64,000 nt of DNA from PALSA-188 sp050746185 (GTDB lineage Bacteria > Acidobacteriota > Terriglobia > Terriglobales > Acidobacteriaceae): NCBI GenBank assembly GCA_050746185.1, contig JBOGLA010000027.1, forward strand, positions 45,775 to 109,774. The letters run 5' to 3'. The position numbers and the translations under genes were made by a program. Below, one piece after another: positions 15,904 through 25,047 of this stretch. Below the pieces are notes generated by a model. It searched no databases, was not told the origin of the DNA, and saw nothing but the letters and a program-made list of their open reading frames with translations. How positions within the stretch are numbered: the first letter of the stretch is position 1; each line of letters starts with the position of its first letter.

Positions 15904-17262
15904 ATGTTTGAGAATCTTTCAGAAAAACTACAGCGGGCGTTCAAGACTCTGCGCGGCCAGGCTGTCCTCAACGAAGAAAACATTCAAGAGGCGCTGCGGG
16001 AGATTCGCCTGGCGCTACTCGAGGCAGACGTTAATTTTAAGGTTGTCAAGCAACTGATAGACAATATCCAGGAAAAAGCTGTCGGCCAGCAAGTGGCTAC
16101 GGCGCTCTCTCCTGGAGAGCAGGTCATTAAGATCGTGCGGGATGAGCTAATCGAAACCTTGGGCCGTGATACCGCCCGGATTAAATTCGCCTCGCAACCT
16201 CCGACGATCGTACTTATGGCGGGTCTTCAGGGTTCGGGTAAGACCACAACTTCAGGCAAGCTGGCAAATTGGTTTAAGAATGGCGGTCACAGGCCGCTTC
16301 TGGTTTCGGTTGACGTTTATCGTCCGGCAGCCCGCGAGCAGCTCAAAGTTGTGGCGCAGGCCATCAAGGCGAATATTTATGAAGGAGAAGTTGGAGAAGC
16401 CAATACGTCCACGGTCGAGCGCCTTGCCAAAGAAGCGCGAAAGGAGGCCATCAATACCGGCTCCGACGTTCTCATTGTGGACACCGCCGGACGCCTCCAC
16501 ATAGACGATCAACTCATGGACGAAATGCAATCGTTGAAGCGATTGCTCAATCCACAGGAAATCCTGTTCGTTGCCGACGCGATGACCGGACAGGATGCGG
16601 TTCGATCCGCTGACGAATTTCACAAGAAGCTATCGCTCACCGGCGTCGTGCTCACGAAAATGGACGGCGACGCACGTGGCGGAGCCGCGCTCTCCATCCG
16701 TCAAGTTACCGGCCAGCCCATCAAGTTTATCGGGGTGGGCGAAAAGTACGACGCGCTGGAGCCCTTTCATCCTGACCGCATCGTTTCCCGAATTCTGGGG
16801 ATGGGCGACATTCTCTCCTTAATCGAGAAAGCCGAGCAGCATGTTGACAAGAAAAAAGCCCAGGAAATGGCTACCAAGGCTTTGGCGGGAGACGGATTTT
16901 CGCTGGAGGACTTTCGAGATCAGTTGCGCCAGGTTAAGAAGATGGGATCCATACAGAGCTTGATGGGAATGCTGCCGAGCGTAGGTCCATTCGCGGGATT
17001 GCAAAAAGCGGCGGATAAAGTTGATGAGAAACAAATTAATCGCGTGGAAGCCATCATCAACTCGATGACCATTCATGAACGGATGCATCATGAGGTAATG
17101 AATGGAAGCCGCCGCAAACGTATTGCTCGCGGTTCCGGCACTAGTGTTCAGGAAGTGAATAATCTGCTGCGCCAGTACGCGCAAATGCGAAAAATGTTCA
17201 AGGAGATGGGAAAGGCGAGCTTCGCGCGAAAGTTCGCCGGGATGAAGTTTCCGGGAATGTAG
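15904..17262 (+). CDS. ffh: Signal recognition particle protein Ffh
   Basis: The SRP54 GTPase binds the signal sequence of nascent membrane proteins with 4.5S RNA and docks at FtsY. The 452 residues hold an N-terminal helical bundle (1-90), the G domain with P-loop GLQGSGKT (107-114), DTAGR, and TKMDGDARGG, then the Met-rich M domain (about 300-450, MGMLPSVGPFAGL and RMHHEVMNGSRRKRIARGSG). Length is normal for the family. The 4.5S RNA gene was not found nearby. The IS insertion lies only about 130 bp upstream, so its outward transcription could influence ffh. Confidence 0.97.
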   Translation: MFENLSEKLQRAFKTLRGQAVLNEENIQEALREIRLALLEADVNFKVVKQLIDNIQEKAVGQQVATALSPGEQVIKIVRDELIETLGRDTARIKFASQPPTIVLMAGLQGSGKTTTSGKLANWFKNGGHRPLLVSVDVYRPAAREQLKVVAQAIKANIYEGEVGEANTSTVERLAKEARKEAINTGSDVLIVDTAGRLHIDDQLMDEMQSLKRLLNPQEILFVADAMTGQDAVRSADEFHKKLSLTGVVLTKMDGDARGGAALSIRQVTGQPIKFIGVGEKYDALEPFHPDRIVSRILGMGDILSLIEKAEQHVDKKKAQEMATKALAGDGFSLEDFRDQLRQVKKMGSIQSLMGMLPSVGPFAGLQKAADKVDEKQINRVEAIINSMTIHERMHHEVMNGSRRKRIARGSGTSVQEVNNLLRQYAQMRKMFKEMGKASFARKFAGMKFPGM

Positions 17263-17328
17263 CGGTCTGCTAGCCGAGCCAGCCAATGAACGGTCGAGAG
17301 TGCGTTAACCGTCAGGCGACTGTCTGTT

Positions 17329-17526
17329 GGTCATCAAAAATGCAGATTCCTCCGCTGCGCTCGCCTGGCTTGTGCTTCTGCCGGGATGGCAAATCAAAAA
17401 TGGAAGCTCGAATCTAGTAACCATGCGGGCTGGCAAAGCGGGATGCAAATGCGGATAATTGGCGCGTGAGAAATCGAGCGCGTGCTGTTGCTTCTCCACG
17501 GGTGGTAAATATCGAAGATTTGCGGC
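17329..17526 (+). pseudogene. Truncated duplicate of the oxidase gene 5' region
   Basis: This stretch repeats the upstream region and first codons of the hydroxy-acid oxidase gene at 19213. Positions 17431-17526 match 19214-19309 at 94 of 96 bases. The preceding 100 bp match at roughly three quarters (counted by eye). In the oxidase reading frame this copy ends in TGA directly after the repeat (NIEDLRL then stop). It is a dead 5' fragment, and cyclopropane synthase lies between the two copies. The remainder of the 336-bp gap after ffh shows no other feature. Confidence 0.85.
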
Positions 17527-17598
17527 TGTGAAGTTGCATGGTAATAAGATACCGCGAAGCGGGCGTCTGCAAAACCGGACAACGACTGCTATAAAATT

Positions 17599-18906
17599 TT
17601 AGAATGCTCTGTCCGAATACCAGTCTTGCCGGGTCAACGGCAGGCGGTTGCGACCATTCTCATTCTTAACGCACAGGGTTTGATACAAATTCAGCAGGCC
17701 TTTTTGAAAATAGTAGGCTGACCCTGCCAGATACAGACGCCACATGCGATATTTGAGGTCACCCACAATCGCCTTGGCTTCCTCGGCGCGCGCTTCCAGG
17801 CGGCGCAGCCATTGCTTTGTGGTGAGGCAGTAGTGCTCGCGGAAATTTTCGAGGTCGCGAACCTCGAAGCCGGCCTGTTCCGCGCACGTCAGCATGGTTC
17901 CCACGCTGACGAGTTCACTGTCAGGAAAGATGTAAACGTCGGTGTAGGTTGGCTCGTTGTGTGAAGGCCTGTTACCCGCCCTGCCGATTCCCACATTCAA
18001 GAGGACCCCGCCGGGGCGCAGCAGGCGAAAGGCCCGACGAAAATACTCCGGCAAGTTTGACTCGCCAACGTGCTCGACCATGCCCACGCTCACGAGTTTG
18101 TCGTACGAGCCCGGTTCATTCAGATCGCGATAATCGAGCAGTCGAACTTCACATTGGCCTGACAGTCCAAGTTTGCGGATCCTTGCTTCGGCGAATTCCA
18201 GCTGCTGTTGACTGATGGTGATTCCGGCGGCATGGACACTGTATTCGCGCACCGCGTGCAATATCAATCCACCCCATCCACAGCCTATATCCAAAAGCCG
18301 TTCGCCCGATTTCAGCCGGAGTTTGCGGCAAATGTAGTCAAATTTTTGCGTCTGAGCGGTATCAATATCGTCGTCCTCAGTTTTGAAATAAGCGCACGAA
18401 TAAGCCATGTTCCGGTCGAGCCATAGCGAGTAAAAGTCATTGGAGACATCATAGTGATAGCGGATAGCCTGCCGGTCGCGCGGTATCGAATGGAGCCGGC
18501 CCGACAAACGAGAGTTCGGGTGATTTAAGTCTGTGTTCCTGGACGGAAATCCGATTGCCATGAGCCCCAGGCGCAATTTTTCCGCCGCCGTCCATTGTTT
18601 GTGAATGAGGTAATCGGCGACCGGGAATATGCCTTCGATATCGCCTTCAATATCGAAGTCTCCGTACACGTAAGCTTCGGCGAGGGAGACCTGGCGATTG
18701 GAAGCAGAAATCGCCGCCCTCAATGCATCCGGATGGTTGATCTTCCAGGTGAATCGGCGGAATTGATTCTTTTCGGTCGCCCAGCGAGTCCGGTCCCAGA
18801 GTTCGATTGCAAAATCGCGAGGATGAAAATCCCCCAGGAGTGATTGCAAGAACTTCAGAGTTTTGCTTGCAGAGGCGTCCTCGACGTTCCAGGCTCCTTC
18901 TGCCAT
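17599..18906 (-). CDS. cfa: Cyclopropane-fatty-acyl-phospholipid synthase family protein
   Basis: SAM-dependent methyltransferase that adds methylene across cis double bonds of membrane phospholipid acyl chains. In the 435 residues the N-terminal lipid-binding part is followed by HYDVSNDFYSLWLD (about 151-164), MAYSCAYF, the SAM motif LLDIGCGWGGL (204-214), and FREHYCLTTKQW with the LYLAGSAYYFQKG ending. These are family hallmarks. The gene is bracketed by direct repeats derived from the neighbouring oxidase gene. A 31-bp scrap of a related cfa gene lies at 25013. Confidence 0.93.
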   Translation of the reverse strand: MAEGAWNVEDASASKTLKFLQSLLGDFHPRDFAIELWDRTRWATEKNQFRRFTWKINHPDALRAAISASNRQVSLAEAYVYGDFDIEGDIEGIFPVADYLIHKQWTAAEKLRLGLMAIGFPSRNTDLNHPNSRLSGRLHSIPRDRQAIRYHYDVSNDFYSLWLDRNMAYSCAYFKTEDDDIDTAQTQKFDYICRKLRLKSGERLLDIGCGWGGLILHAVREYSVHAAGITISQQQLEFAEARIRKLGLSGQCEVRLLDYRDLNEPGSYDKLVSVGMVEHVGESNLPEYFRRAFRLLRPGGVLLNVGIGRAGNRPSHNEPTYTDVYIFPDSELVSVGTMLTCAEQAGFEVRDLENFREHYCLTTKQWLRRLEARAEEAKAIVGDLKYRMWRLYLAGSAYYFQKGLLNLYQTLCVKNENGRNRLPLTRQDWYSDRAF

Positions 18907-19212
18907 ATGATCACCACCGCAGCGTTAACGTTCGGGTCAAACCTTAAATATAAGCAAGTTTTGGATTCATCCGCAAGATGAGGGGTTTCCCGACAACGGG
19001 TCAGTTTGACGGGAACGCTAGCCAAACGCCCGAACACGTTCTCCTCCACTAGGCTGTCCACATGGCCGCGCAACCGGACGCAGTGAACGTAGTAATGTCG
19101 CGACCATCTGACGGTCATCAAAGACGTAGATTCCTGGGTTGCGCTCGCTTCGTTATGCTCCGGTCGGGATGACAAATTTAAAATAGAAGTTCGCATTTCG
19201 TCACCATGCGTA
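18907..19212. other. Intergenic region upstream of oxidase (second repeat copy)
   Basis: About 300 bp between the divergent cfa and oxidase genes. From 19113 it carries the second copy of the duplicated segment. That copy begins with repeat-type sequence (gtcatca...gggatgaca) also typical of other gaps. No clear promoter could be fixed. Confidence 0.5.
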
Positions 19213-20424
19213 TTGGCAAAGAGGGATGCAAATGCGGATAATTGGCGCGTGAGAAATCGAGCGCGTGCTGTTGCTTCTCCACGGGTGGTAAATATCGAGG
19301 ATTTGCGGCGGCTGGCGCGCAATCGGCTGCCTGCGGTGGTGTTCGATTATCTGGATGGCGGGGCCGAAGCTGAGATGACGCTGCGGGCCAATCGCGCGGC
19401 GTTCGAGTCTACGATATTCCGTCCGCGGCATGCAGTAGCGTTGCCAGGTCAATGCGATCTGAGGTGCCGGGTGCTGGGCCTTGATCTATCTTTTCCGGCG
19501 CTGCTTGCTCCGGTGGGCTACAGCCGCCTCATGCATCCCGACGGAGAGATGGGGGCGGCAAAGGCGGCGGGCGCGGCGGGAACTGCATACATCCTTTCCA
19601 CTATCTCCGGACATTCTTTGGAGAGTGTCAAAGCGGCGACCTCCGGCCCGGCGTGGTACCAACTTTACGTACTTGGCGGCAGAGAAGCGGCGGAAGGAGC
19701 GATCGAACGCGCGCGGAAGGCGGGATACTCAGCCCTCGTAGTCACGATTGACACGCCGGTCGCGGGGATGCGCGAGCGAGACTACCGTAATGGCATGACT
19801 GAGTTGTTGTGTGGAAGTTTTCTATCCAAAATTCCGTTCCTGCCTCAACTATTCGCGCACCCCGCGTGGCTTGCCGGATTTCTCTACGACGGAGGGGTTC
19901 CCAAGCTTCCGAATGTTGTAATTCCCGGGCAGGGGCCGATGCCGCTCATTGATGTGGCGGCAGCATTGGCTCGAGCCGCGGTTTCATGGGAAGACTTGCG
20001 TTGGATACAGCAGGCGTGGCAGGGACCGATTGTCGTAAAAGGGATTCTCACCGGCGAGGACGCGAAACTGGCAGTGGATCACGGGGCCGCAGCCATCGTG
20101 GTGTCGAACCACGGCGGGCGGCAACTCGATGGTGTCTCAGCAACTCTGCGGGCATTGCCGGAAATAATAGCGGCGGTGGACGACCGCACCGAAGTGCTTC
20201 TCGACGGAGGGATTCGCCGCGGCGCGGATATCGTCAAGGCGCTGTGCCTGGGGGCGCGCGCGGTTCTGATCGGCCGGGCGTACGCTTACGGGCTCAGCGC
20301 GGCCGGCCATGATGGCGTCTCCAGGGCGCTGCAAATATTGCGCACCGACGTCGAGCGCACTCTCAAACTACTCGGCTGTCCTTCAATAAACGCGCTCGAT
20401 CGCTCTTACGTGGAGATGGCCTGA
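19213..20424 (+). CDS. FMN-dependent alpha-hydroxy-acid oxidase/dehydrogenase (lactate oxidase-like)
   Basis: TIM-barrel flavoenzyme oxidising L-2-hydroxy acids (lactate, glycolate or similar). Features: FDYLDGGAEAEMTLRAN, LLAPVGYSRLMHPDGE, YQLYV, then the catalytic His/Arg block VVSNHGGRQLDG and FMN-phosphate segment LDGGIRRGADIVKALCLGARAVLIGR. About 380-403 residues, normal for the family. The start is uncertain: TTG at 19213, GTG at 19249 or GTG at 19285 (VVNIEDLRRLA), the last fitting the usual family N-terminus best. The first 96 bp occur again upstream at 17431. Exact substrate not deducible. Confidence 0.9.
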   Translation: MAKRDANADNWRVRNRARAVASPRVVNIEDLRRLARNRLPAVVFDYLDGGAEAEMTLRANRAAFESTIFRPRHAVALPGQCDLRCRVLGLDLSFPALLAPVGYSRLMHPDGEMGAAKAAGAAGTAYILSTISGHSLESVKAATSGPAWYQLYVLGGREAAEGAIERARKAGYSALVVTIDTPVAGMRERDYRNGMTELLCGSFLSKIPFLPQLFAHPAWLAGFLYDGGVPKLPNVVIPGQGPMPLIDVAAALARAAVSWEDLRWIQQAWQGPIVVKGILTGEDAKLAVDHGAAAIVVSNHGGRQLDGVSATLRALPEIIAAVDDRTEVLLDGGIRRGADIVKALCLGARAVLIGRAYAYGLSAAGHDGVSRALQILRTDVERTLKLLGCPSINALDRSYVEMA

Positions 20425-20445
20425 ACTGGTTGCCTGACCAGATTC

Positions 20446-20898
20446 CTAACCTGGATAACCTCCGGTAATGTATCCCTGAAGCTCCTGAATGGTTTCAGCT
20501 TGCCCGGAAATGGTCCACTTCACCAGGTCTCCAATTGAAACGATTCCGACCACCCTGTCATCTTTCATGACCGGCAAATGGCGCAGGCGATGCTTGGTCA
20601 TAATGCTCATACATTCGTCAACAGTGTGCTGACGGGTTACGAACACAACGGGCGTGGTCATGATGTCGCGTACCGGAGTCTCCTTGGACGCGAGGCCTTT
20701 AAGGATGACCTTACGCGCGTAGTCCCGCTCCGACAAGATACCGACCAGCTTATCGTGGGACAAGACGAGTAAGGCGCCCACGCTCTCATCCGCCATCTTT
20801 TGAATGGCTTCGAAAACAGAGTGATCAGGGTCTATGGACAGGATTCGGTCAGACCCCTTGCTCCTTAAAACGGCGTCAACCGCGTCGGTGAGTTTCAT
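20446..20898 (-). CDS. Tandem CBS-domain protein
   Basis: 150 residues from the ATG at 20898, chosen for the AGGTG site ahead of it; a longer in-frame reading to 20985 lacks support. Two CBS domains (about 20-70 and 80-140) make up nearly all of it: VGALLVLSHDKLVGILSERDYARKVI, then TTPVVFVTRQHTVDECMSIMTKHRLRHLPVM. Such stand-alone pairs bind adenine nucleotides (AMP/ATP/SAM) and act as regulators. The target is unknown. Convergent with the oxidase gene, 21 bp apart. Confidence 0.9.
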   Translation of the reverse strand: MKLTDAVDAVLRSKGSDRILSIDPDHSVFEAIQKMADESVGALLVLSHDKLVGILSERDYARKVILKGLASKETPVRDIMTTPVVFVTRQHTVDECMSIMTKHRLRHLPVMKDDRVVGIVSIGDLVKWTISGQAETIQELQGYITGGYPG

Positions 20899-21003
20899 GG
20901 GACACCTGCTTTGCCGCCATACTAGCACTTTTAGGACAGGATGGAGCAGGGATGCTTCGACGCCTGCGCAAAAAAGGCCGGACAACCGCTCGACGTCGAA
21001 GGG

Positions 21004-21753
21004 CTACTGATAGCTATTAGTGCAAGGCAGCGATGGGGTGGTTTGTCCACCTTCCATATTGTTTATCACCGACTCTTGTTGGAGAACGAATTTACCGTGC
21101 TGATTGACGTAATATTTCCAGTCGTACAGGCCAATCCCGTATCCCAGGCTGAAGACCTCCCTGTATTTGCAGGACGCGTAATTTCGATTGCAAGTGTAGT
21201 TATAGGTAAAGTAACGCGTTGGCACAAAGCCGATGTTGTCTATATATGCCGTCATGGGAGCGGAGGTTTGGTTGAGCACATAGCCGAGGGGTTGGCGGAG
21301 ATAGGACTGGCATTGGGAGAAGCTTTGATAAGTCGAGCCGGAAGCCTGGACCGCTACCGTGGCACCCGCCCATACTGGCAGACAGCGCCGGGTCATGGGC
21401 AGATCTTTGTCGAAGCGCTTGAAACTTGTGGGATCGGTCCATCCCAGTTCGGTCGCCCGATCATAAACGTATTGAGTATCGAAGGTCTTTATGTCCCAGG
21501 GATAACCAGAGGGACTCTTGATCCATAGAAAGTACCCCGAAGCTGCGTAGTTATTCGTGTTGTCATCGGGGAAAATTGCGCTGTAAACAGCGTTGGCGTT
21601 TCCGGGACCCATGTGGTTGTCAACCCGATTGGGATACGCCATCACAAAATAGTTCATCATGTCCTCGTATCCAGTCGGGCATGTGAAGGATGATTGGGCA
21701 TGCCCCAGAATCGGACACGCGGTGAGAGCGACCGCCAGGAACAAAAATTTCAC
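21004..21753 (-). CDS. Secreted Cys-rich hypothetical protein
   Basis: A 249-residue protein with a clear signal peptide (MKFLFLAVALTACPILGHAQ) behind a GTG start and a good AGGAG site 9 nt upstream. The mature chain is rich in Tyr and Asn and has about seven Cys, which suggests disulfides in the periplasm or outside. No family recognised and no catalytic motif seen. It stands alone. Confidence 0.75.
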   Translation of the reverse strand: MKFLFLAVALTACPILGHAQSSFTCPTGYEDMMNYFVMAYPNRVDNHMGPGNANAVYSAIFPDDNTNNYAASGYFLWIKSPSGYPWDIKTFDTQYVYDRATELGWTDPTSFKRFDKDLPMTRRCLPVWAGATVAVQASGSTYQSFSQCQSYLRQPLGYVLNQTSAPMTAYIDNIGFVPTRYFTYNYTCNRNYASCKYREVFSLGYGIGLYDWKYYVNQHGKFVLQQESVINNMEGGQTTPSLPCTNSYQ

Positions 21754-22069
21754 TTCAAATCTCCTGTAATGACAATGTCGGGCGCGAAGGCGATTAGAGC
21801 CGAGTTATCCACGAAAACGTCTCGGACAGACTGATACGTACATCGAAAGCCTGACGTTCGAGAATTCAATTTTTGGGGAGGGCGAAGGCAGTTAAGCCGA
21901 ACGCGCTCGAAGATAGTGGCACAACTTAAAGACGCGTGGCAAGAATAATTTGTACTTACACGTGGTTTTTCTAGGTAATTTTCCCTAGCCCTCGCTGGAT
22001 TAGACGATCAACAGCCGTCAATCCTCGTAGTGCTAGAATTCTCGCTGCGTTCTGATCTCAGAGGCATGC
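21754..22069. other. Intergenic region between divergent genes
   Basis: 316 bp upstream of both the secreted protein and the acyl-CoA dehydrogenase. It is AT-richer near 21950-22000, with an imperfect palindrome ctaggtaattttccctag at about 21972-21989 that could be an operator. No certain promoter or RNA. Confidence 0.4.
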
Positions 22070-23254
22070 ATGGTCCACGTTTCCGAACACATTCCAAAAT
22101 CCAATCCGCTGACGACCTTGAGCGACGACGAAGTTCTGTTCCGCGACAATATCCGCCGGTTCGCGGAGGAACGAATCCGTCCCCGAGTCAAGGAGATGGA
22201 TGAGAACGGAATCTTCGATCCCGGCTTGATTCATGAGTTCTTCCAGCTTGGACTCATGGGGATTGAAATCCCGGAGCAGTATGGCGGCGGCGGTGGCGGG
22301 TTCTTTGAGGCGATCCTTGCGGTCGAAGAATTATCGCGGGTGGACGCTTCGGCGGGCGTAATCGTGGACGTGCAGAATACGCTGGTGAACAACGCGCTCC
22401 TGCGGTGGACCACAGAGGAGCAGAAACGGCGCTACCTGCCCGGAATGGCCGCTGACACCTGCGGAGCTTATGCCTTGAGCGAAGCCGGATCAGGCTCCGA
22501 TGCGTTTGCGTTGCAAACCAAAGCGGAATTGAAGGGTAGCGATTATGTGCTGAATGGACGCAAGCTCTGGATCACCAACGGTAAAGAGGCCGGCATTTTT
22601 ATACTTTTTGCAACCGTGGACGCGACGGCCGGCTACAAAGGGATCACCGCGTTCATTGTAGAGAAGGAATTTCGCGGCTTCGCTGTCGGCAAAAAAGAGG
22701 ACAAGCTGGGAATCCGCGCTTCATCTACTTGCGAATTGATTTTAGAAGACTGCCAGGTTCCCAGGGAGAATGTGCTTGGCGAAGTCGGCAAAGGCTACAA
22801 GATCGCTATTGAAACCCTGAATGAAGGACGCATCGGAATCGGGGCACAAATGGCCGGGATTGCTCGCGGCGCCTGGGAATGCGCTGCAACCTATGCTCAA
22901 CAGCGCCAACAGTTCGGCAAGAAGCTTTCCGATTTTCAGGGAGTGCAGTTCCAGATTGCGCAGATGGCCACCGAGATTGAGGCGGCGCGCCTCATGGTGT
23001 ACAACGCCGCCAGAATGAAAGACACGGGCATTCCATTTGTAAAAGAAGCGGCAATGGCCAAATTGTTCTGCTCGCAAGTCGCGGAGCGGGTCACCTCGCT
23101 CGCGATCGAGATTTACGGCGGATACGGCTTCACCAAGGATTATCCGGTGGAAAAATATTGGAGGGATTCGAAGATCGGAAAGATTTACGAAGGAACTTCC
23201 AACATGCAACTGGCGACCATTGCCAAGCTTGTTCTCGGCGATAAGCTCCGCTGA
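22070..23254 (+). CDS. Acyl-CoA dehydrogenase
   Basis: FAD enzyme that makes the first alpha,beta-double bond in acyl-CoA oxidation, passing electrons to ETF. The 394 residues show the usual three-domain layout: YALSEAGSGSDAFALQTKA (substrate and FAD contacts), LNEGRIGIGAQMAGIARGA, and the C-terminal IYGGYGFTKDYPVEKYWRD and KIYEGTSNMQLATIAK. YEGT carries the catalytic Glu typical of short/medium-chain enzymes. A short-chain (butyryl-CoA-like) substrate is likely. No ETF or thiolase gene is adjacent. Confidence 0.94.
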   Translation: MVHVSEHIPKSNPLTTLSDDEVLFRDNIRRFAEERIRPRVKEMDENGIFDPGLIHEFFQLGLMGIEIPEQYGGGGGGFFEAILAVEELSRVDASAGVIVDVQNTLVNNALLRWTTEEQKRRYLPGMAADTCGAYALSEAGSGSDAFALQTKAELKGSDYVLNGRKLWITNGKEAGIFILFATVDATAGYKGITAFIVEKEFRGFAVGKKEDKLGIRASSTCELILEDCQVPRENVLGEVGKGYKIAIETLNEGRIGIGAQMAGIARGAWECAATYAQQRQQFGKKLSDFQGVQFQIAQMATEIEAARLMVYNAARMKDTGIPFVKEAAMAKLFCSQVAERVTSLAIEIYGGYGFTKDYPVEKYWRDSKIGKIYEGTSNMQLATIAKLVLGDKLR

Positions 23255-23436
23255 CCGCTGCCTATCTGACCCTTGCCTATAATGTGCAGGAAGTTGCGGC
23301 ACGAACAACACTCATCCCTCTTCAATATTGAGCTAAGGTCCATTCCCGCAATCAGTTAGCGCAAATATCCCTGTTGGCTGCAAAGCTGCATTTCCTCATG
23401 TGCCCGCGACTCAGGCAACTGTAGATTGGAGCGCCC

Positions 23437-23841
23437 GTGGTGACTTTGGCTCTGGACGAAAAGATCGTCGCCCCCACCAAGAAGAAAAGAGGAATGCTGC
23501 CAATTCTGATAGTTCTGTTCCTGATCTCCTACGGCTTAATGTCCACGTTGGTCGTGGAACAGGGGCGCACCATCGAATCGCAACGGAGTTTGATTCACGA
23601 TCTGTTCAATGACAGCTCCGAGCTGAGCGCGCTGAAAATGAAAGAAGTCTTTCACGGGCGCGGAATGACTGCTCCGCCGGCGAAAACTGGGGATCGGACC
23701 GAAACCGCACCCATACAAGTTGTTCCCCAAGAGAATGGGAAGAAAAATAAAGCTGCGAAAGCGCGCAGACCGGTGGTCGAGCGACCGCCAAAGCCTGCGG
23801 CCGACACCGCGGATTCGCGGAGAATTCCTCTTACCATCTAG
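23437..23841 (+). CDS. Single-pass membrane hypothetical protein
   Basis: 134 residues from a GTG (a second GTG follows immediately). A Lys-rich N-terminus precedes one membrane helix (about 20-38, MLPILIVLFLISYGLMSTL). A coiled-coil-like segment follows (VEQGRTIESQRSLIHDLFNDSSELSALKMKEV), then a basic, Pro-rich tail. Inside-out topology with the tail in the periplasm is likely. Function unknown. Confidence 0.6.
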   Translation: MVTLALDEKIVAPTKKKRGMLPILIVLFLISYGLMSTLVVEQGRTIESQRSLIHDLFNDSSELSALKMKEVFHGRGMTAPPAKTGDRTETAPIQVVPQENGKKNKAAKARRPVVERPPKPAADTADSRRIPLTI

Positions 23842-23920
23842 GCTCCATTTTTGCAGGAGCCTGGATGGGGTCGTGCTTTTGAGCCGCGTTAGAGAAATAT
23901 AGATCGGATTAAACGAGAAA

Positions 23921-24172
23921 ATGAAAGCTCTGGCCACTTTTCTGTTGATGATTTCGATCGTAGCGCCTCGATTGGGTCCGCCATCACACCTCCCCGAAGT
24001 CCATCCTAAAAACCCGGAAGCCCGAAAAGGAGGACAGTGGTACCTCGCGGAAAGCGGGCATGCGGTGTATTGTTACGGGCCGGTGATGGTCATCACCGAG
24101 CCGACGGTTGGATTCCAACGTATCGCGACATTCTGCCAGGGTGACAAGTCCATGGTCCCGCTTAGAGATTAG
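23921..24172 (+). CDS. Small secreted hypothetical protein
   Basis: 83 residues with a short hydrophobic N-terminus (MKALATFLLMISIVAPRLG) that could be a signal peptide. The mature part has two Cys and the stretch WYLAESGHAVYCYGPVM. No family recognised. The gap to the next gene is about 45 bp, so the two may be transcribed together. Confidence 0.5.
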   Translation: MKALATFLLMISIVAPRLGPPSHLPEVHPKNPEARKGGQWYLAESGHAVYCYGPVMVITEPTVGFQRIATFCQGDKSMVPLRD

Positions 24173-24217
24173 CCACCTTTCGCTCTCCTTCCGCTCAGTC
24201 TGCGATAAATTGTATTG

Positions 24218-24574
24218 ATGCCCAAATTTGAGAAGCACATCTTTGTGTGCTGCAACCAGCGTCCGCCCGGGCAGTCTCGTCCCTGCTGCGATCCTGAAGG
24301 CGCTCAAGCCCTACAGAAACTGTTTAAACAGAAGCTCGCGGCTCTGGGTCTCAAGGGGAGAGTCCGCGCGAATCAGTCCGGCTGCCTCGATCAGTGCGAA
24401 CATGGGCCCAACGTTGTGATTTACCCGGAAGCGGCATGGTATGGAAGAGTGACGGCAAACGATGTTGACGAGATCATCGAATCGCACATTCTGGGAGGAA
24501 AGCCCGTCGAGCGGTTATTGATTCCGGATGAATGCCTGAATACACCAGGTTGTCCGCACAAAACCTCGAAGTGA
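24218..24574 (+). CDS. Thioredoxin-like [2Fe-2S] ferredoxin
   Basis: 118 residues from the ATG at 24218 (a TTG lies just before it). KHIFVCCNQRPP, a second Cys pair at 23-24, and SGCLDQCEHGPNVVIYPEAAWY form the cluster-binding pattern of Shethna-type thioredoxin-fold 2Fe-2S ferredoxins. A C-terminal extension with two more Cys (DECLNTPGCPHK) is seen in some members. It should carry electrons in the cytoplasm; no partner enzyme is encoded next to it. Confidence 0.9.
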   Translation: MPKFEKHIFVCCNQRPPGQSRPCCDPEGAQALQKLFKQKLAALGLKGRVRANQSGCLDQCEHGPNVVIYPEAAWYGRVTANDVDEIIESHILGGKPVERLLIPDECLNTPGCPHKTSK

Positions 24575-24593
24575 TCACCCGGAGTTGATTGCC

Positions 24594-24950
24594 CTACGCA
24601 TGCGCCGGAGTTACGAATGCTGCGAGCGCATCATCCAGGGTTGGGAACATCAGAAAAAGCGACTCCACGCGGGTGATTTCAAAAAGCCTCAAAATTCTAG
24701 AGTTCACGCCGGTGAGAACCACCTGCCGTCCGGACTTGTGACAGGTGATGTAAGCGCTGACCAGCGACCCCAATCCAGCGGAATCTATAAAAGGAACTTC
24801 AGCCAGGTCGAGGATTACGACTGGAGCAAATTCATTCCGAAGCGCACTCTGAAAGGAAGATACGGTCTCGGCAGTCAGCGGCCCTTCCAGGCACAACACG
24901 GCTTGCTTAGGCAGCGGCTCCAGGCGTTCGATAACGAGGTCATCAGGCAT
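24594..24950 (-). CDS. STAS-domain anti-sigma-factor antagonist
   Basis: 118 residues, one STAS domain like SpoIIAA/RsbV. The phosphorylatable serine is Ser57 in FIDSAGLGSLVSAY. Such proteins switch partner by phosphorylation and free a sigma factor or another effector from an anti-sigma kinase. No kinase or sigma gene lies nearby. The downstream stretch of the same strand is the broken carbonic anhydrase fragment. Confidence 0.88.
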   Translation of the reverse strand: MPDDLVIERLEPLPKQAVLCLEGPLTAETVSSFQSALRNEFAPVVILDLAEVPFIDSAGLGSLVSAYITCHKSGRQVVLTGVNSRILRLFEITRVESLFLMFPTLDDALAAFVTPAHA

Positions 24951-25012
24951 AGTCGAAAGATTGTACGGTCAGGGCTTGAGCGGAGCAAGGACATCTCCCG
25001 ATCAATTTCGAG

Positions 25013-25047
25013 CTGAGCATTACTGCCTCGCCACAAAGCAATGGCCG
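25013..25047 (+). pseudogene. Scrap of a cyclopropane synthase gene
   Basis: The plus strand reads EHYCLATKQW. The first 31 bases match the cfa gene of this window (minus strand, about 17800-17840) at 29 positions. Nothing else of cfa is convincingly present. It directly abuts the gamma-carbonic anhydrase fragment on the opposite strand. Confidence 0.6.

Noticed and set aside
13989..19309. The IS1595 element is 1783 bp long and the oxidase repeat copies are also 1783 bp apart.
   Set aside because: The two regions share no sequence and have different ends. I treat the equal number as coincidence.
21940..21990. A possible sigma-54 promoter ahead of the acyl-CoA dehydrogenase.
   Set aside because: A GG-like and a GC/GT-like element are there, but the spacing does not fit the -24/-12 rule.
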